Source: Phycisphaerae bacterium | GTDB taxonomy: Bacteria > Planctomycetota > Phycisphaerae > Sedimentisphaerales > Anaerobacaceae | NCBI GenBank assembly: GCA_030619925.1 | Contig: JAUXAL010000009.1 | Coordinates: 1 to 64,000 of the forward strand | Length of the DNA: 64,000 bases | Direction: 5' to 3' | Translations under genes and position numbers: made by a program | Part shown: piece by piece, positions 16,008 to 25,053 of the stretch | How the letters are laid out: each line of letters begins with the position of its first letter | How positions within the stretch are numbered: position 1 is the stretch's first letter | The notes under the pieces: generated by a model | Database searches by the model: none | Told to the model about the DNA's origin: nothing | What the model saw: the letters and a program-made list of their open reading frames with translations, nothing else

Positions 16008-19000
16008 ATGTGTAAAAAATTGATTTATTTGGTTTCTTTTGTTTTGGTGCTGGGCCTGGCTGTAGGCGCGGCAAATGCAGCGCCGCTCAACCAGGATCCC
16101 GGCCCCGACGGGATTGTGTCGGTGGAAGCTGAGCACTTTGATGCCAATGTGGAAGTTGGTGGCCATGCATGGGTGGAGACCGGGCCAACGGGCGGCTTTA
16201 CCGGCGAGCTCGGTATGTGGGCGCCCAACGGCCAAGGCGGAGGCGGCAGCGACTATGCCGCCAATAGTGAGCGTCTGGAGTATGTGATTAACTTTGTCAA
16301 GACCGGCATGCACTATGTGTGGATTCTGGCATGGGGTGAAAGCGGGACCGATGACTCCTGCCACGCCGGTCTGGACGGCGAGGCAACTCCCCTTTCTGAC
16401 AATTTGAGCGGCTGGAGCACCGATTACGAATGGAACAACGGTAGATATGAAAGGCCGGAACGGGCGCAGATCGAGATAACTACGCCCGGCATCCACGTCT
16501 TGAATATCTGGGTGCGTGAGGACGGACTTATTATTGACAAGATCGTTCTGACTACCAATCCCGATTACACGCTCTCGGGGTCAGAGCCCGGCCCACCCGA
16601 AAGCCACCGTGGCGCCCGTGTAGTAGCGTTTAACCCGAGTCCTGCTGACGGTGCGACAGATGTGCCCCGGGATGTCTCTCTTAGCTGGACAGCGGGAGCA
16701 CTTGCCGACAAGCATGATGTGTACTTCGGGACCGTTTTCGACGATGTCAACCAGGCTACGGCAACGGCTGACCCGGGCGGCGTTTACCAGAGCCGCATCG
16801 ATCCCAGCATCTATACTCCCGCCGAGCGCCTTGCATTTAGCGAGACTTACTACTGGCGGGTTGATGAGGTCAATGCCCCACCCGACAATACGATACGCAA
16901 AGGTGACCTATGGAGTTTTACGACCGAGCCATTTGTTTACGCCGTTGAGAACATCACCGCCACAGCTTCCAGCAGCGATATAGCTAAAGGGCCTGAAAAT
17001 ACCGTGAACGGCTCGGGACTGGATGGCAGTGGTTTATTGCACGATAAAGTAGGTGACGACAATATGTGGCTGAGCGATATTGCAGGGCCACAGCCGACCT
17101 GGATCGAATATGAGTTTGATGAGGTTTACAAACTGCACCAGATGTGGGTATGGAACTCGAATGGGAGTTTGGAGTTAGCGATAGGTTTCGGGTTCAAAGA
17201 TGTTACGATCGAATATTCGGTCAACGGCACCGACTATACGACATTGGGTACAACTGCCGAGTTTGCCCAGGCGCCTGGTACGTCCGACTATGCACACAAT
17301 ACAACTGTTGATACCGGTGGTGTAGCAGCAAGGTACGTCAGGCTCACAGCTAACAGCAACTGGGGAGGCCTCCTGCCCCAATATGGTCTCAGTGAGGTTC
17401 GCTTCTTCTATATACCGGTCTATGCAAGAGAGCCCAGCCCTGATTCGGGGGCAACAGATGTCTCTATCGGCACAATAGATGCGCCTGCTGATGTGACCCT
17501 TGGCTTCAGGGCCGGAAGAGAAGCGGCCAAGCACAACGTATACTTCAGCGACAGCTGGAAGGCTGTGACAAACGGTACTGCCGCTGTTACTACCGCGACC
17601 GAGGCCGGCCATGGTCCCTTATCGCTCGATTTAGGCAAGACTTACTACTGGCGGGTCGATGAGGTCAATGAGGCCGAGACCCCCGCAATGTGGCAAGGCG
17701 ACGTCTGGGACTTTACGACACAAGAATATTTTGTTATGGACGATTTTGAGAGCTACAATGACCTTGACACCAGTGACCCCGAGAGCAACAGGATATTTAT
17801 GACGTGGCTGGACGGATATGACCAGCCGACAAACGGCTCTCTCATTGGTTATGATCTTCCTCCTTTTGCCGAGCAAAGTATCGTTCACAGCGGCATGCAG
17901 GCGATGCCATATTTCTACGACAACTCCGGCACGGCAAATTATTCAGAGGCGACCTTGACGTTGAGTTCCGGGCGTGATTGGACTATAAGAGGCGTTAAAG
18001 CATTATCACTGTGGTTCAAGGGCAACCCGGCAGCCTTGGTAGAGGAACCGGCCGGCACCTTTAAGGTAAGCGCCTCAGGCACAGATATCTGGGGCACAGC
18101 CGACGAGTTCCGCTACCTCTGGAAGCAGCTGTCCGGCGATGGCGAGATCACAGCAACGGTCGAGAGCGTCAATTGGGTCACTGGCTCTAACGACTGGACC
18201 AAGGCCGGTGTGATGATCCGTGGTACGCTGGATGCCGGCTCAGCCAATGCGTTCGTGGCAATCACTACCGGCTCCGGCGATGGCGCATCTTTCCAGTGGC
18301 GTAATAGTGCAGGTGGTAGCTCCAGCTCATCGCGTACACTGGTGGGCATATCGCCGCCTGCTTCTATCAAGCTGGTGCGTGCAGGTAACACGTTCACCGG
18401 CTATGTCTTCCAGAACGGCCAGTGGCAGCAGGAAGGTGAGTCGGCTACGGTTCCGATGCCGGACCCGGTGTATATAGGCCTGGCGCTGACATCGCATAGT
18501 GCCGGTGTAACAACCGAGGCCGTATTCTCCAACATCACGACCACCGGCGCGGTTACCGGAGTGTTCACGCAGCAGGCCATCGGCGTTGATATGCCTGCCA
18601 ACGAACCAGCCCCGATGTACGTGGCTTTGGCCAGCAGCGGCGGTGCTCCTGCGGCGGTCTATTACGATGATCCCAGTGCAACACAGATAGGTGACTGGAC
18701 GGAATGGCTTATCGACCTGCAATCGTTTGCAGACCAGGGTGTGAACCTGGCCAACCTCAATACGATAGCTATCGGCTTCGGTGACAAGAATAATCCGCAG
18801 CCCGGCGGTTCGGGTCTGACGTACTTCGACGATATCCAGTTATATCCTTCCAGATGCATTCTTTCGCGTCGTTCAGCCGATTTCACCAAACTCGATTACA
18901 TTGAGGACTGCGCGGTCAACTATAGAGAGTTTGAGGTAATGGCAGGACAGTGGTTGCTTGAGGAACTAATTCCCGGCGGCGCTGAGGAAATTTGGCTCGA

Positions 19001-19565
19001 AGCCGAATCAGCCGACACGATGACCGCCCCCTTGCAGGTCTGGTCGGACAGGGCCGACGCCTCCGGCGGACAGTACATTGAGGTGGTTCCCGGCAACAGT
19101 AGTGGCAGCAATCCCCCCACCGACGGTCACGCCACTTATGTCTTTACTGTCACCGGAGGAGTCTATAAGATTATTGGTCGGCTGATCGCCCCCAGCGGGA
19201 GCGATGACTCCTTCTGGTGCCGGATCGAAGGCGCTACCACGAATACGACTAACCACAGTAGCGGCTGGGTGAGATGGGGCGTAGTGAATAGCGGCAGCTG
19301 GAGCTGGAGTTCAGTCCAGAGCATGGATGACGACGGCCAAACCGTGGAATTCACGCTGGCTGCTGGGACGTATACTCTGGAGATAGCTTACAGGGAAGAC
19401 GGCACGTTGCTGGACCGTTTCTTGATCACTGATAACCTGGACCTGGTTCCAGTAACGTTATCACCTATGTCCGCTGATCTGAACGAGGATAAGACGGTCG
19501 ACTTCAAGGACTATGCTGTTTTGGCGGATGCGTGGCTTGATGAGCAGCCATGGCCGAGGCCGTAA
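16008..19565 (+). CDS. Very large secreted multidomain carbohydrate-binding-type protein
   Basis: 1185 residues with a Sec signal (MCKKLIYLVSFVLVLGLAVG) behind AAGGAGGA. Modules in order: a CBM6/35-like domain starting GIVSVEAEHFDAN (25-175); an Ig/FN3-like module ending YYWRVDEVN / WSFTTEPF (200-305); an F5/8-type-C domain (305-465); a second Ig-like module (470-580); and a jelly-roll module (582-950) interrupted by a DUF1349-like concanavalin domain (about 685-850, DEFRYLWKQLSGDGE, WTKAGVMIRGTLDAG). Then come a dockerin-like stretch, a second CBM-like domain (IWLEAESADTM, 990-1155) and the terminal dockerin ADLNEDKTVDFKDYAVLADAW. No catalytic domain is recognised. Likely exported and bound to polysaccharide or to a cohesin-like partner. 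Confidence 0.82.
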   Translation: MCKKLIYLVSFVLVLGLAVGAANAAPLNQDPGPDGIVSVEAEHFDANVEVGGHAWVETGPTGGFTGELGMWAPNGQGGGGSDYAANSERLEYVINFVKTGMHYVWILAWGESGTDDSCHAGLDGEATPLSDNLSGWSTDYEWNNGRYERPERAQIEITTPGIHVLNIWVREDGLIIDKIVLTTNPDYTLSGSEPGPPESHRGARVVAFNPSPADGATDVPRDVSLSWTAGALADKHDVYFGTVFDDVNQATATADPGGVYQSRIDPSIYTPAERLAFSETYYWRVDEVNAPPDNTIRKGDLWSFTTEPFVYAVENITATASSSDIAKGPENTVNGSGLDGSGLLHDKVGDDNMWLSDIAGPQPTWIEYEFDEVYKLHQMWVWNSNGSLELAIGFGFKDVTIEYSVNGTDYTTLGTTAEFAQAPGTSDYAHNTTVDTGGVAARYVRLTANSNWGGLLPQYGLSEVRFFYIPVYAREPSPDSGATDVSIGTIDAPADVTLGFRAGREAAKHNVYFSDSWKAVTNGTAAVTTATEAGHGPLSLDLGKTYYWRVDEVNEAETPAMWQGDVWDFTTQEYFVMDDFESYNDLDTSDPESNRIFMTWLDGYDQPTNGSLIGYDLPPFAEQSIVHSGMQAMPYFYDNSGTANYSEATLTLSSGRDWTIRGVKALSLWFKGNPAALVEEPAGTFKVSASGTDIWGTADEFRYLWKQLSGDGEITATVESVNWVTGSNDWTKAGVMIRGTLDAGSANAFVAITTGSGDGASFQWRNSAGGSSSSSRTLVGISPPASIKLVRAGNTFTGYVFQNGQWQQEGESATVPMPDPVYIGLALTSHSAGVTTEAVFSNITTTGAVTGVFTQQAIGVDMPANEPAPMYVALASSGGAPAAVYYDDPSATQIGDWTEWLIDLQSFADQGVNLANLNTIAIGFGDKNNPQPGGSGLTYFDDIQLYPSRCILSRRSADFTKLDYIEDCAVNYREFEVMAGQWLLEELIPGGAEEIWLEAESADTMTAPLQVWSDRADASGGQYIEVVPGNSSGSNPPTDGHATYVFTVTGGVYKIIGRLIAPSGSDDSFWCRIEGATTNTTNHSSGWVRWGVVNSGSWSWSSVQSMDDDGQTVEFTLAAGTYTLEIAYREDGTLLDRFLITDNLDLVPVTLSPMSADLNEDKTVDFKDYAVLADAWLDEQPWPRP

Positions 19566-19588
19566 CAACGGTGATGTGAGGCTAATTG

Positions 19589-19645
19589 GATTCCCGCTGG
19601 AGTTCACCCCGCACCGTGATGCGGGGATGCAGGGCGGGAATGACA
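19589..19645. repeat. GATTCC...GGAATGACA dispersed palindromic element, copy a
   Basis: Begins GATTCCCGC and ends GCGGGAATGACA, with an inner CCCCGCACCGTGATGCGGGG hairpin. The outer ends are inverted (GATTCCCGC / GCGGGAATG), so the element can fold as a cruciform. Same outer ends as the elements at 23832, 30477, 33750 and others in this window. Confidence 0.65.
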
Positions 19646-19665
19646 TGGTAATTTTGCACCAGTTC

Positions 19666-19780
19666 GGGGCCTATACCCATTGATTCGGTATAGGCCCCGT
19701 TTTTTGTTTTCACAAGAAAAGACAGTTAAGTAAGCAGACACTTGCGAGAAGGCCCTTCACGTCCATTTTGAGAGGTGCTT
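19666..19780 (+). terminator. Intrinsic terminator plus conserved tail, copy 3
   Basis: GGGGCCTATACC (19666-19677), loop CATTGATTC, GGTATAGGCCCC (19687-19698), then GTTTTTTGTTTT: a perfect 12-pair stem with a T-run. The following ~80 bases match copy 2 at 10015-10135. Serves the gene at 16008-19565. Confidence 0.85.
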
Positions 19781-19794
19781 AAGTAAAACGAGCA

Positions 19795-19955
19795 TAAAGA
19801 AAGAGCGTCACATTTGGCACCAACGGTGGCACTTAGCTATAGTCTTTGCCGACTAATTTTCCGAGGAGGGAGGTGGTATAGTGTATTGAATATACACTAT
19901 CACTTAAGCCCCTGCTTTATTCAACGCTCTCCTCCCAAGGCAGGGGCTTTTTTCC
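19795..19955 (+). ncRNA. Candidate structured RNA ending in an intrinsic terminator
   Basis: A 160-base stretch without a credible ORF contains three foldable parts. These are a CACCAACGGTG hairpin (~19816), a 9-bp inverted repeat ATAGTGTAT / ATACACTAT (19878-19900), and a terminator stem AAGCCCCTGC (19906-19915) with GCAGGGGCTT (19940-19949) followed by TTTTT. It lies between the end of one operon and asd, in neither's coding strand path. It may be a small RNA, or simply a leader with terminator; I cannot assign an Rfam family. Confidence 0.35.
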
Positions 19956-20335
19956 AAATCCGCTTTTCTTGTAGCTTCCCGCTGTTCCGGCCTTTTCGCT
20001 TCACTACATGTCGCGGGCACAGCCGGACCCCACGTAAAACGTGGGGCCAAATGAAACCGCCGGCCATTTTCGTGTTTATCTGCATTATTACCGCATCTAT
20101 AATGGCTGAGGTCTGGCAGAGAACAACTTTAGGCAAAGCCCGGAGTTGAATATCGAATAATGAATTTCAAATTTGAGAGGTCAGAGTGAGAAATATTGCC
20201 AGGGGCTGTTGCATTCTGCCGATAAGAAAAGTATAATTCTGTAACTGTATTTGGTTTTTGAAAGTTTAAGTGGGCAGTCTTGTTTGGCTGCCTTTAAGTT
20301 TGGGTGCGAGAGAAGATTTTGAGGAGCTTTAAGGT
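19956..20335. other. Upstream region of asd, hairpins only
   Basis: Contains a perfect hairpin CCCCACGT AAA ACGTGGGG (20028-20046) and a GGCAG...CTGCC hairpin followed by TTTAAG (~20275-20297). The 111-codon plus-strand frame across 19814-20149 has no ribosome-binding site and no family resemblance. The asd start is at the end of the region. Confidence 0.4.
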
Positions 20336-21337
20336 ATGGGTCCTAATCTGGCAATAGCAGGAGTGACCGGTGCGGTCGGGCAGGAATTTCTGAAAATCCT
20401 CGAAGAGCGGGACTTTCCGTTCGACTCTCTGAAAATGCTCGCGAGCAGCCGGTCGGCCGGTAAGAAAATCGAATTCAAAGGCAAAGAATACATCGTTGAA
20501 GAATTAAGCAAAAAGAGCTTCGGCCGCATCGATATCGCGTTGTTCAGCGCCGGCGGAACGCGAAGTAAGGAATTTGCGCCCGCAGCGGCCGAGGCAGGGA
20601 CGGTTGTGGTGGATAATTCTTCGGCGTTTCGAATGGACCCGGACACCCCGCTGGTCATTCCTGAAATAAATCCACAAAAAATCAGTGAAAATAAAGGCAT
20701 AATCGCTAACCCGAACTGCTCAACAATTATCGGGATTGTGCCGGTCTGGCCATTGCATAAGGCAAATCCTGTCAAACGAATGGTGGTGAGCACCTACCAG
20801 GCTGCCAGCGGAGCAGGGATGTCGGCGATGCTCGAATTGGAAAATCAAAGCCGAGAAATACTTGAAGGAAAAGAGCCGAGCTGCAAGGCGTTCCCGTATC
20901 AAATAGCGTTTAACTGCTTCAGCCATAATTCAGCACTTGGGCCGAACGCATACAACGCCGAAGAGATGAAGATGGTCAACGAGACCCGAAAGATTTTCGA
21001 TTGTCCTGAGATTGCAATTACGTGCACCTGTATTCGCATCCCGGTACTCAGGGCCCACTGTGAGAGCATCAATCTCGAGTTTACCGAGGCGATTACACCC
21101 GACCAGGTCAGGGACCTTTTGGGTACGGCACCGGGCGTTTGCGTATTGGATGACCGCGAAAATAACCGCTTCCCGATGCCGATTGACGCCACGGGCAAAG
21201 ATGATATTTTCGTCGGACGAATTCGGCAGGATGAGTCTATACCTGAGAACCGCGGCATCAATATTTGGGTTGCCGGCGACCAGTTGCGAAAAGGCGCAGC
21301 GTTAAACGCGGTCCAAATTGCAGAGAAGCTGCTCTAA
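20336..21337 (+). CDS. asd: Aspartate-semialdehyde dehydrogenase
   Basis: 333 residues, full length for the family. It reduces beta-aspartyl phosphate to aspartate semialdehyde with NADPH, the branch point to lysine/diaminopimelate, threonine and methionine. The N-terminal NADP fold is AIAGVTGAVGQEF, the catalytic cysteine is Cys128 in NPNCSTI, VSTYQAASGAG follows, and the substrate Arg/His region is RIPVLRAHCES with His241. It starts at the first ATG after GAGGAGCTTTAAGG. truA begins 9 bases after its stop, so the two are co-transcribed. Confidence 0.95.
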   Translation: MGPNLAIAGVTGAVGQEFLKILEERDFPFDSLKMLASSRSAGKKIEFKGKEYIVEELSKKSFGRIDIALFSAGGTRSKEFAPAAAEAGTVVVDNSSAFRMDPDTPLVIPEINPQKISENKGIIANPNCSTIIGIVPVWPLHKANPVKRMVVSTYQAASGAGMSAMLELENQSREILEGKEPSCKAFPYQIAFNCFSHNSALGPNAYNAEEMKMVNETRKIFDCPEIAITCTCIRIPVLRAHCESINLEFTEAITPDQVRDLLGTAPGVCVLDDRENNRFPMPIDATGKDDIFVGRIRQDESIPENRGINIWVAGDQLRKGAALNAVQIAEKLL

Positions 21338-21346
21338 TCGGTAAGA

Positions 21347-22102
21347 ATGGCCGTTCGCAATATAAAACTGACAATTGTCTACGACGGCACCGAATACCAC
21401 GGCTGGCAAATTCAGCCGGGACTGAGAACCATTGCGGGGGTGCTCACCGACGCAATCCAAGACCTCCTCGATGCCGAAGTTAGACTGTTCGGGGCAAGCA
21501 GAACCGATGCCGGTGTAAGCGCCTTGGGGCAGGTCGGCCTTGTGCAAATCGATTCTGCGATACCGACGGAGAATCTGGCCAGGGCGATTACGGACAAACT
21601 GCCGCCTGATATTGCAGTTGCAGAAGCGGTGGAAGTGGCCGAGGGTTTTGACCTGATGGGCGCGGTCAAAAGTAAATTGTACCGCTATACGATTTTTACA
21701 GGGCGAGTTCGGCCGGTCCTGGAAATCAGACACTGCTGGCATCTGCCTGCGAAACTTGACATCACAGCCATGGCTGAGGCGGCAAAACTTCTGGTCGGCA
21801 AAAAGGATTTCAAATCCTTCGCAGCAGCAGTAGATAAGAGAGAGAACACAGTGCGAACAATCTTCCGCTGCGACGTCACTCGCAGGCAAGCCAGCGAAAA
21901 CGACTGGATATATGTTGATGCCGAAGGTGACGGCTTTTTGTATAATATGGTCAGGAATATCGTCGGCACTTTAGTTGAAGTCGGCGTCGGCAGATGGAGG
22001 CCTGAAAAGATAAACGAAATCCTCGAAGCAAAAGACCGAACCGCAGCAGGACGCCTCGCTCCGGCTCAGGGATTATGCCTGATGTGGATCAAATACGCCT
22101 AA
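21347..22102 (+). CDS. truA: tRNA pseudouridine(38-40) synthase TruA
   Basis: 251 residues, normal length. It isomerises uridines 38-40 in the anticodon arm of tRNAs. The catalytic aspartate is Asp54 in GASRTDAGVSALGQ, preceded by YDGTEYHGWQIQ; the C-terminal domain has FLYNMVRNIVGTLVEVG. It lies directly between asd and a glycosyltransferase with almost no spacing, so all three appear to form one transcription unit. Confidence 0.95.
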   Translation: MAVRNIKLTIVYDGTEYHGWQIQPGLRTIAGVLTDAIQDLLDAEVRLFGASRTDAGVSALGQVGLVQIDSAIPTENLARAITDKLPPDIAVAEAVEVAEGFDLMGAVKSKLYRYTIFTGRVRPVLEIRHCWHLPAKLDITAMAEAAKLLVGKKDFKSFAAAVDKRENTVRTIFRCDVTRRQASENDWIYVDAEGDGFLYNMVRNIVGTLVEVGVGRWRPEKINEILEAKDRTAAGRLAPAQGLCLMWIKYA

Positions 22103-22121
22103 AGTGTATGCAGGAGGCATA

Positions 22122-23321
22122 TTGAAAGTCGTCCACATAATAACAAGATTGATATTAGGCGGGGCGCAGGAAAACACCCTTATAACCTGCAAACTCCTGG
22201 CACAGCGAGGCCACGATGTTACGCTCATCACCGGGCCTGCCACAGGTCCTGAAGGCGAGCTTTTCAATCAGACGAAGGGACAGGATTATAGAGTAATAGT
22301 TGTTGACAGACTTATCCGCGCCATTTGTCCTGTGAACGATGCTTCAAGCTATTGCCAAATCAAGAAACTTCTGCGCCAATTGCAGCCGGATATTGTTCAT
22401 ACTCATTCAGCAAAGGCAGGGATACTTGGACGATTTGCTGCATACAGTCTCAGAACCAAATCAAGACCCAAGACTCAAGACGCACGACCCAAGAGGCCTG
22501 CAATTGTGCACACAATACACGGTCTGGCGTTTCACCGGTATCAAAGCAAATGGCTGAATAAGTTTTACGTCGCTGTTGAGAAATCCGCAGCAAAGCGAAC
22601 GGATTTCTTTATCAGTGTCGCAGATGCGATGACCGCACAGGCAACCGCCGCGGGTATCGGCAGGGGTGAGCAGTTTGTTACCGCTTATTCGGCTATCGAA
22701 GAGGATGATTTCTTAGAGCCAATCTCAGAAGAACGCAAAAAAGATTTTCGCCGAAAATATGACATCCCGGCCGAAGCGATTGTGCTTGTCACTATTGCGC
22801 GGCTATTTATGCTCAAGGGACACGAATATATTGTTGAGTCGGCCAGGCAGCTCTCGAAGCGTTTTGAAAACGCTGTTTGGTTGTTTGTCGGAGATGGAAA
22901 CCTCGCCGACCATTTCAAAAAACAAGTCCGCCAATTGGGATTAGCTGCGAAGGTCAAATTCACGGGTCTTTTGCCGCCAAGCCAAATTCCGCTTGCCATA
23001 CAATCTTCTGACATACTCGTTCACTGCTCACTGAGAGAGGGCCTTGCACGTACCCTGCCCCAGGCGATGCTGTGCGGCAAGCCGGCCGTGTCCTTTGACG
23101 TCGATGGCGCAAAAGAAGTGGTGAATGAAAATACAGGCCGATTGATTGAGCCTAAGAATGTTGAGCAGTTGACGAAGGCCTGCGCGGAATTGATTGAAGA
23201 CAAAGACCTAAGAGAGAGACTCGGCGAAGCCGGGCGAGAATCGGTAAAAGAAAAATTTGCACCGGAAACAATGGTTAACACCATCGAAACAGTATATCGA
23301 AAACTATTGCAGCAAAAGTAA
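22122..23321 (+). CDS. Glycosyltransferase family 4
   Basis: 399 residues from a TTG at 22122, chosen because AGGAGG lies 4 bases upstream; a GTG at 22104 has no such site. GT-B fold: [17 protein letters not shown] at the N-terminus, [18 protein letters not shown] (~residue 90), and the C-terminal nucleotide-sugar site [17 protein letters not shown] after [12 protein letters not shown]. Probably transfers a sugar to a lipid or polysaccharide acceptor; donor and acceptor unknown. A low-complexity stretch ([14 protein letters not shown], 22455-22495) interrupts the fold between two conserved strands and is encoded by near-tandem CAAGACCCAAGACTCAAGAC-type DNA. Confidence 0.85.
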   Translation: MKVVHIITRLILGGAQENTLITCKLLAQRGHDVTLITGPATGPEGELFNQTKGQDYRVIVVDRLIRAICPVNDASSYCQIKKLLRQLQPDIVHTHSAKAGILGRFAAYSLRTKSRPKTQDARPKRPAIVHTIHGLAFHRYQSKWLNKFYVAVEKSAAKRTDFFISVADAMTAQATAAGIGRGEQFVTAYSAIEEDDFLEPISEERKKDFRRKYDIPAEAIVLVTIARLFMLKGHEYIVESARQLSKRFENAVWLFVGDGNLADHFKKQVRQLGLAAKVKFTGLLPPSQIPLAIQSSDILVHCSLREGLARTLPQAMLCGKPAVSFDVDGAKEVVNENTGRLIEPKNVEQLTKACAELIEDKDLRERLGEAGRESVKEKFAPETMVNTIETVYRKLLQQK

Positions 23322-23349
23322 TATTCGCATGGATTGGGAGAAAAATATT

Positions 23350-23766
23350 ATGAAAAGTTATAGAAAAGAGCTTTGGTTTAATACGCCGCATAGACGTGAA
23401 TTTATCAATATTACGCCGCAAGTTCAGGAATGTCTGGAAGAAAGCGGCGTCAAGGAAGGCTTCGTGCTCTGTAATGCGATGCACATTACCGCCAGTGTGT
23501 TTATCAATGACGACGAATCCGGGCTTCATCACGACTTCGAGGTCTGGCTGGAAAAATTGGCGCCAGAGAAGCCTTACTCGCAGTATCGGCATAATGGCTT
23601 TGAGGACAACGCCGACGCCCACCTGAAACGCAGCGTAATGGGCAGGGAAGTGGTCGTAGCTGTAACCGGCGGCAAACTCGATTTCGGGCCCTGGGAGCAG
23701 ATATTCTACGGGGAATTCGACGGCAAAAGAAAAAAGAGACTCCTGGTAAAAATCATCGGCGAATAG
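23350..23766 (+). CDS. yjbQ: YjbQ family protein (UPF0047)
   Basis: 138 residues from an ATG with GGGAG 9 bases upstream; earlier in-frame starts lack a site and would overlap the glycosyltransferase. Family features: [57 protein letters not shown], and [16 protein letters not shown]. YjbQ proteins are small beta-barrels; secondary thiamine-phosphate synthase activity has been reported for members, but the physiological role is unsettled. Last gene of the asd-truA-GT4 run. Confidence 0.9.
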   Translation: MKSYRKELWFNTPHRREFINITPQVQECLEESGVKEGFVLCNAMHITASVFINDDESGLHHDFEVWLEKLAPEKPYSQYRHNGFEDNADAHLKRSVMGREVVVAVTGGKLDFGPWEQIFYGEFDGKRKKRLLVKIIGE

Positions 23767-23831
23767 CTAATACCCTTTTAAAATAAATAAGTTTAACTTT
23801 TTGATTCGCCTTCGGCGAAGCTATTAAAATA

Positions 23832-23880
23832 GATTCCTCCGCTTCGGCACGGCAAAGCCGTGCCTTCGGTCGGAATGACG
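23832..23880. repeat. GATTCC...GGAATGACG dispersed element, copy b
   Basis: Starts AATAGATTCCTCCGCTTCG and ends TCGGAATGACG, with an 8-bp perfect inner hairpin GGCACGGC AAA GCCGTGCC (23846-23864). Its last 30 bases recur at ~24070-24098, flanking the long inverted repeat between. The 5' end is nearly identical to the element at 30477. Confidence 0.7.
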
Positions 23881-24100
23881 GTAGGGTTCGGCACGGCAAG
23901 TACGTGTTTAGCCATGTGTGGCTTAAATGGCCATCCCCAAGCTTGGACTCCGCTTTGCTGGAGTCCTGCGCTTGAGGCTGCCACACATTCTTTATTAATT
24001 TTATTGGGTGGCAGCCTCAAAGCCGAAGGCTTTGGGGATGGTTTTTCCCTGACTAAACACATACCACGATAAAGTCGTGCCTTCGGTCGCAATGACGACA
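23881..24100. repeat. Long cruciform-forming element between direct repeats
   Basis: CCATCCCCAAGC (23931-23942) pairs with GCTTTGGGGATGG (24029-24041), and GCTTGAGGCTGCCAC (23970-23984) pairs with GTGGCAGCCTCAAAGC (24008-24023). An internal hairpin GGACTCC / GGAGTCC occupies 23945-23966. An outer arm GTACGTGTTTAG / CTAAACACATAC extends the pairing. AAAGCCGTGCCTTCGGTCG and AAAGTCGTGCCTTCGGTCG flank the whole as direct repeats. No transposase gene is present; it resembles a MITE or palindromic repeat. Confidence 0.6.
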
Positions 24101-24258
24101 CGTATAGAATGTTACACTCACTTTTTAGAAACGGCAGTAATTAAGCCACTAAAGTGAAGGTCTGAGTTAAAGTTGGTGATTTAACAGATTTGTCAGATGA
24201 AGTAGTGCGTTTGTAATTGGCTTTTGGCAGTATAGGGCCTAAAGAAAGGTTTAAAATC

Positions 24259-25053
24259 ATGGTAGAGGTTATGGGTTTAAGCAAATGCTTTCGACGTCGC
24301 AAACAAAAAGGCAGGGGGCGTTACAAAAAAGTCCCACGAGAAGAAGGGAAGATGTTTTATGCGGTGACAGACGTTAGTTTTCATGCCGAAGCCGGGGCTA
24401 TTTTAGGTCTTCTGGGTCCCAATGGTGCGGGCAAAACGACTCTGCTGAGAATGCTCTCGACGGTACTTAAACCCACGGCGGGAACAGCCAGTTTCGACGG
24501 TATAGATATCATCGAAAGTCCCCTTGAGGTCCGCAAAAGAATAGGTTTTCTTTCCGACGATACCGGGCTTTATGGCCGGCTGACCGCCCGCGAGATGATA
24601 GAATATTTTGGGAAACTTCACGGAATGGAGCACAGGAGACTTAAGGAGCGTATGAATGAGCTTTTTGCCCTTTTGGACATGACGAGTTTTGCCGACAAAC
24701 GTAATGATTCGCTATCCTCCGGTATGAAGCAAAAGGTTTCCATTGCCCGCACGCTGGTTCACGACCCTGAGGTCATTATATTCGACGAGCCCACTACCGG
24801 GCTGGATGTTGCCGCGGCCGAAGCCATTTTGCAATTCATCGAATCCTGCAAGGCAGAGGGGAAAACTGTTCTGTTTTGCACACATCATATGCATGAAGTG
24901 GACAGACTCTGTGACAGGGTGGTGGTTCTTCATCAGGGCCATCTCTGTTTCCAGGGAAGCGTGGAGGAAATGCGGTCCCGTACGGGAAAAACGCATCTGG
25001 ATGAGGCGTTTCTGGCTTTGATTGATTCGGCGGAGGTGAGCCATGCGGCTTAG
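24259..25053 (+). CDS. natA: ABC transporter ATP-binding protein, NatA-like
   Basis: 264 residues from the ATG at 24259, preceded by AAAGAAAGG; the frame extends upstream to a TTG without support. Walker [10 protein letters not shown] is at about residues 53-61, the signature is LSSGMKQK (~152-159), and Walker B is [12 protein letters not shown] (~173-184) followed by the H-loop FCTHHMH. Closest in style to NatA, the ATPase of two-component Na+ or drug exporters. A basic insertion ([13 protein letters not shown]) precedes the core. It overlaps the permease gene by 11 bases, so the pair is co-translated. Confidence 0.88.
   Translation: MVEVMGLSKCFRRRKQKGRGRYKKVPREEGKMFYAVTDVSFHAEAGAILGLLGPNGAGKTTLLRMLSTVLKPTAGTASFDGIDIIESPLEVRKRIGFLSDDTGLYGRLTAREMIEYFGKLHGMEHRRLKERMNELFALLDMTSFADKRNDSLSSGMKQKVSIARTLVHDPEVIIFDEPTTGLDVAAAEAILQFIESCKAEGKTVLFCTHHMHEVDRLCDRVVVLHQGHLCFQGSVEEMRSRTGKTHLDEAFLALIDSAEVSHAA

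Noticed and set aside
19814..20149. 111-codon ORF between the secreted gene and asd
   Set aside because: Spans a terminator and several hairpins, lacks a ribosome-binding site, and shows no protein-like pattern.
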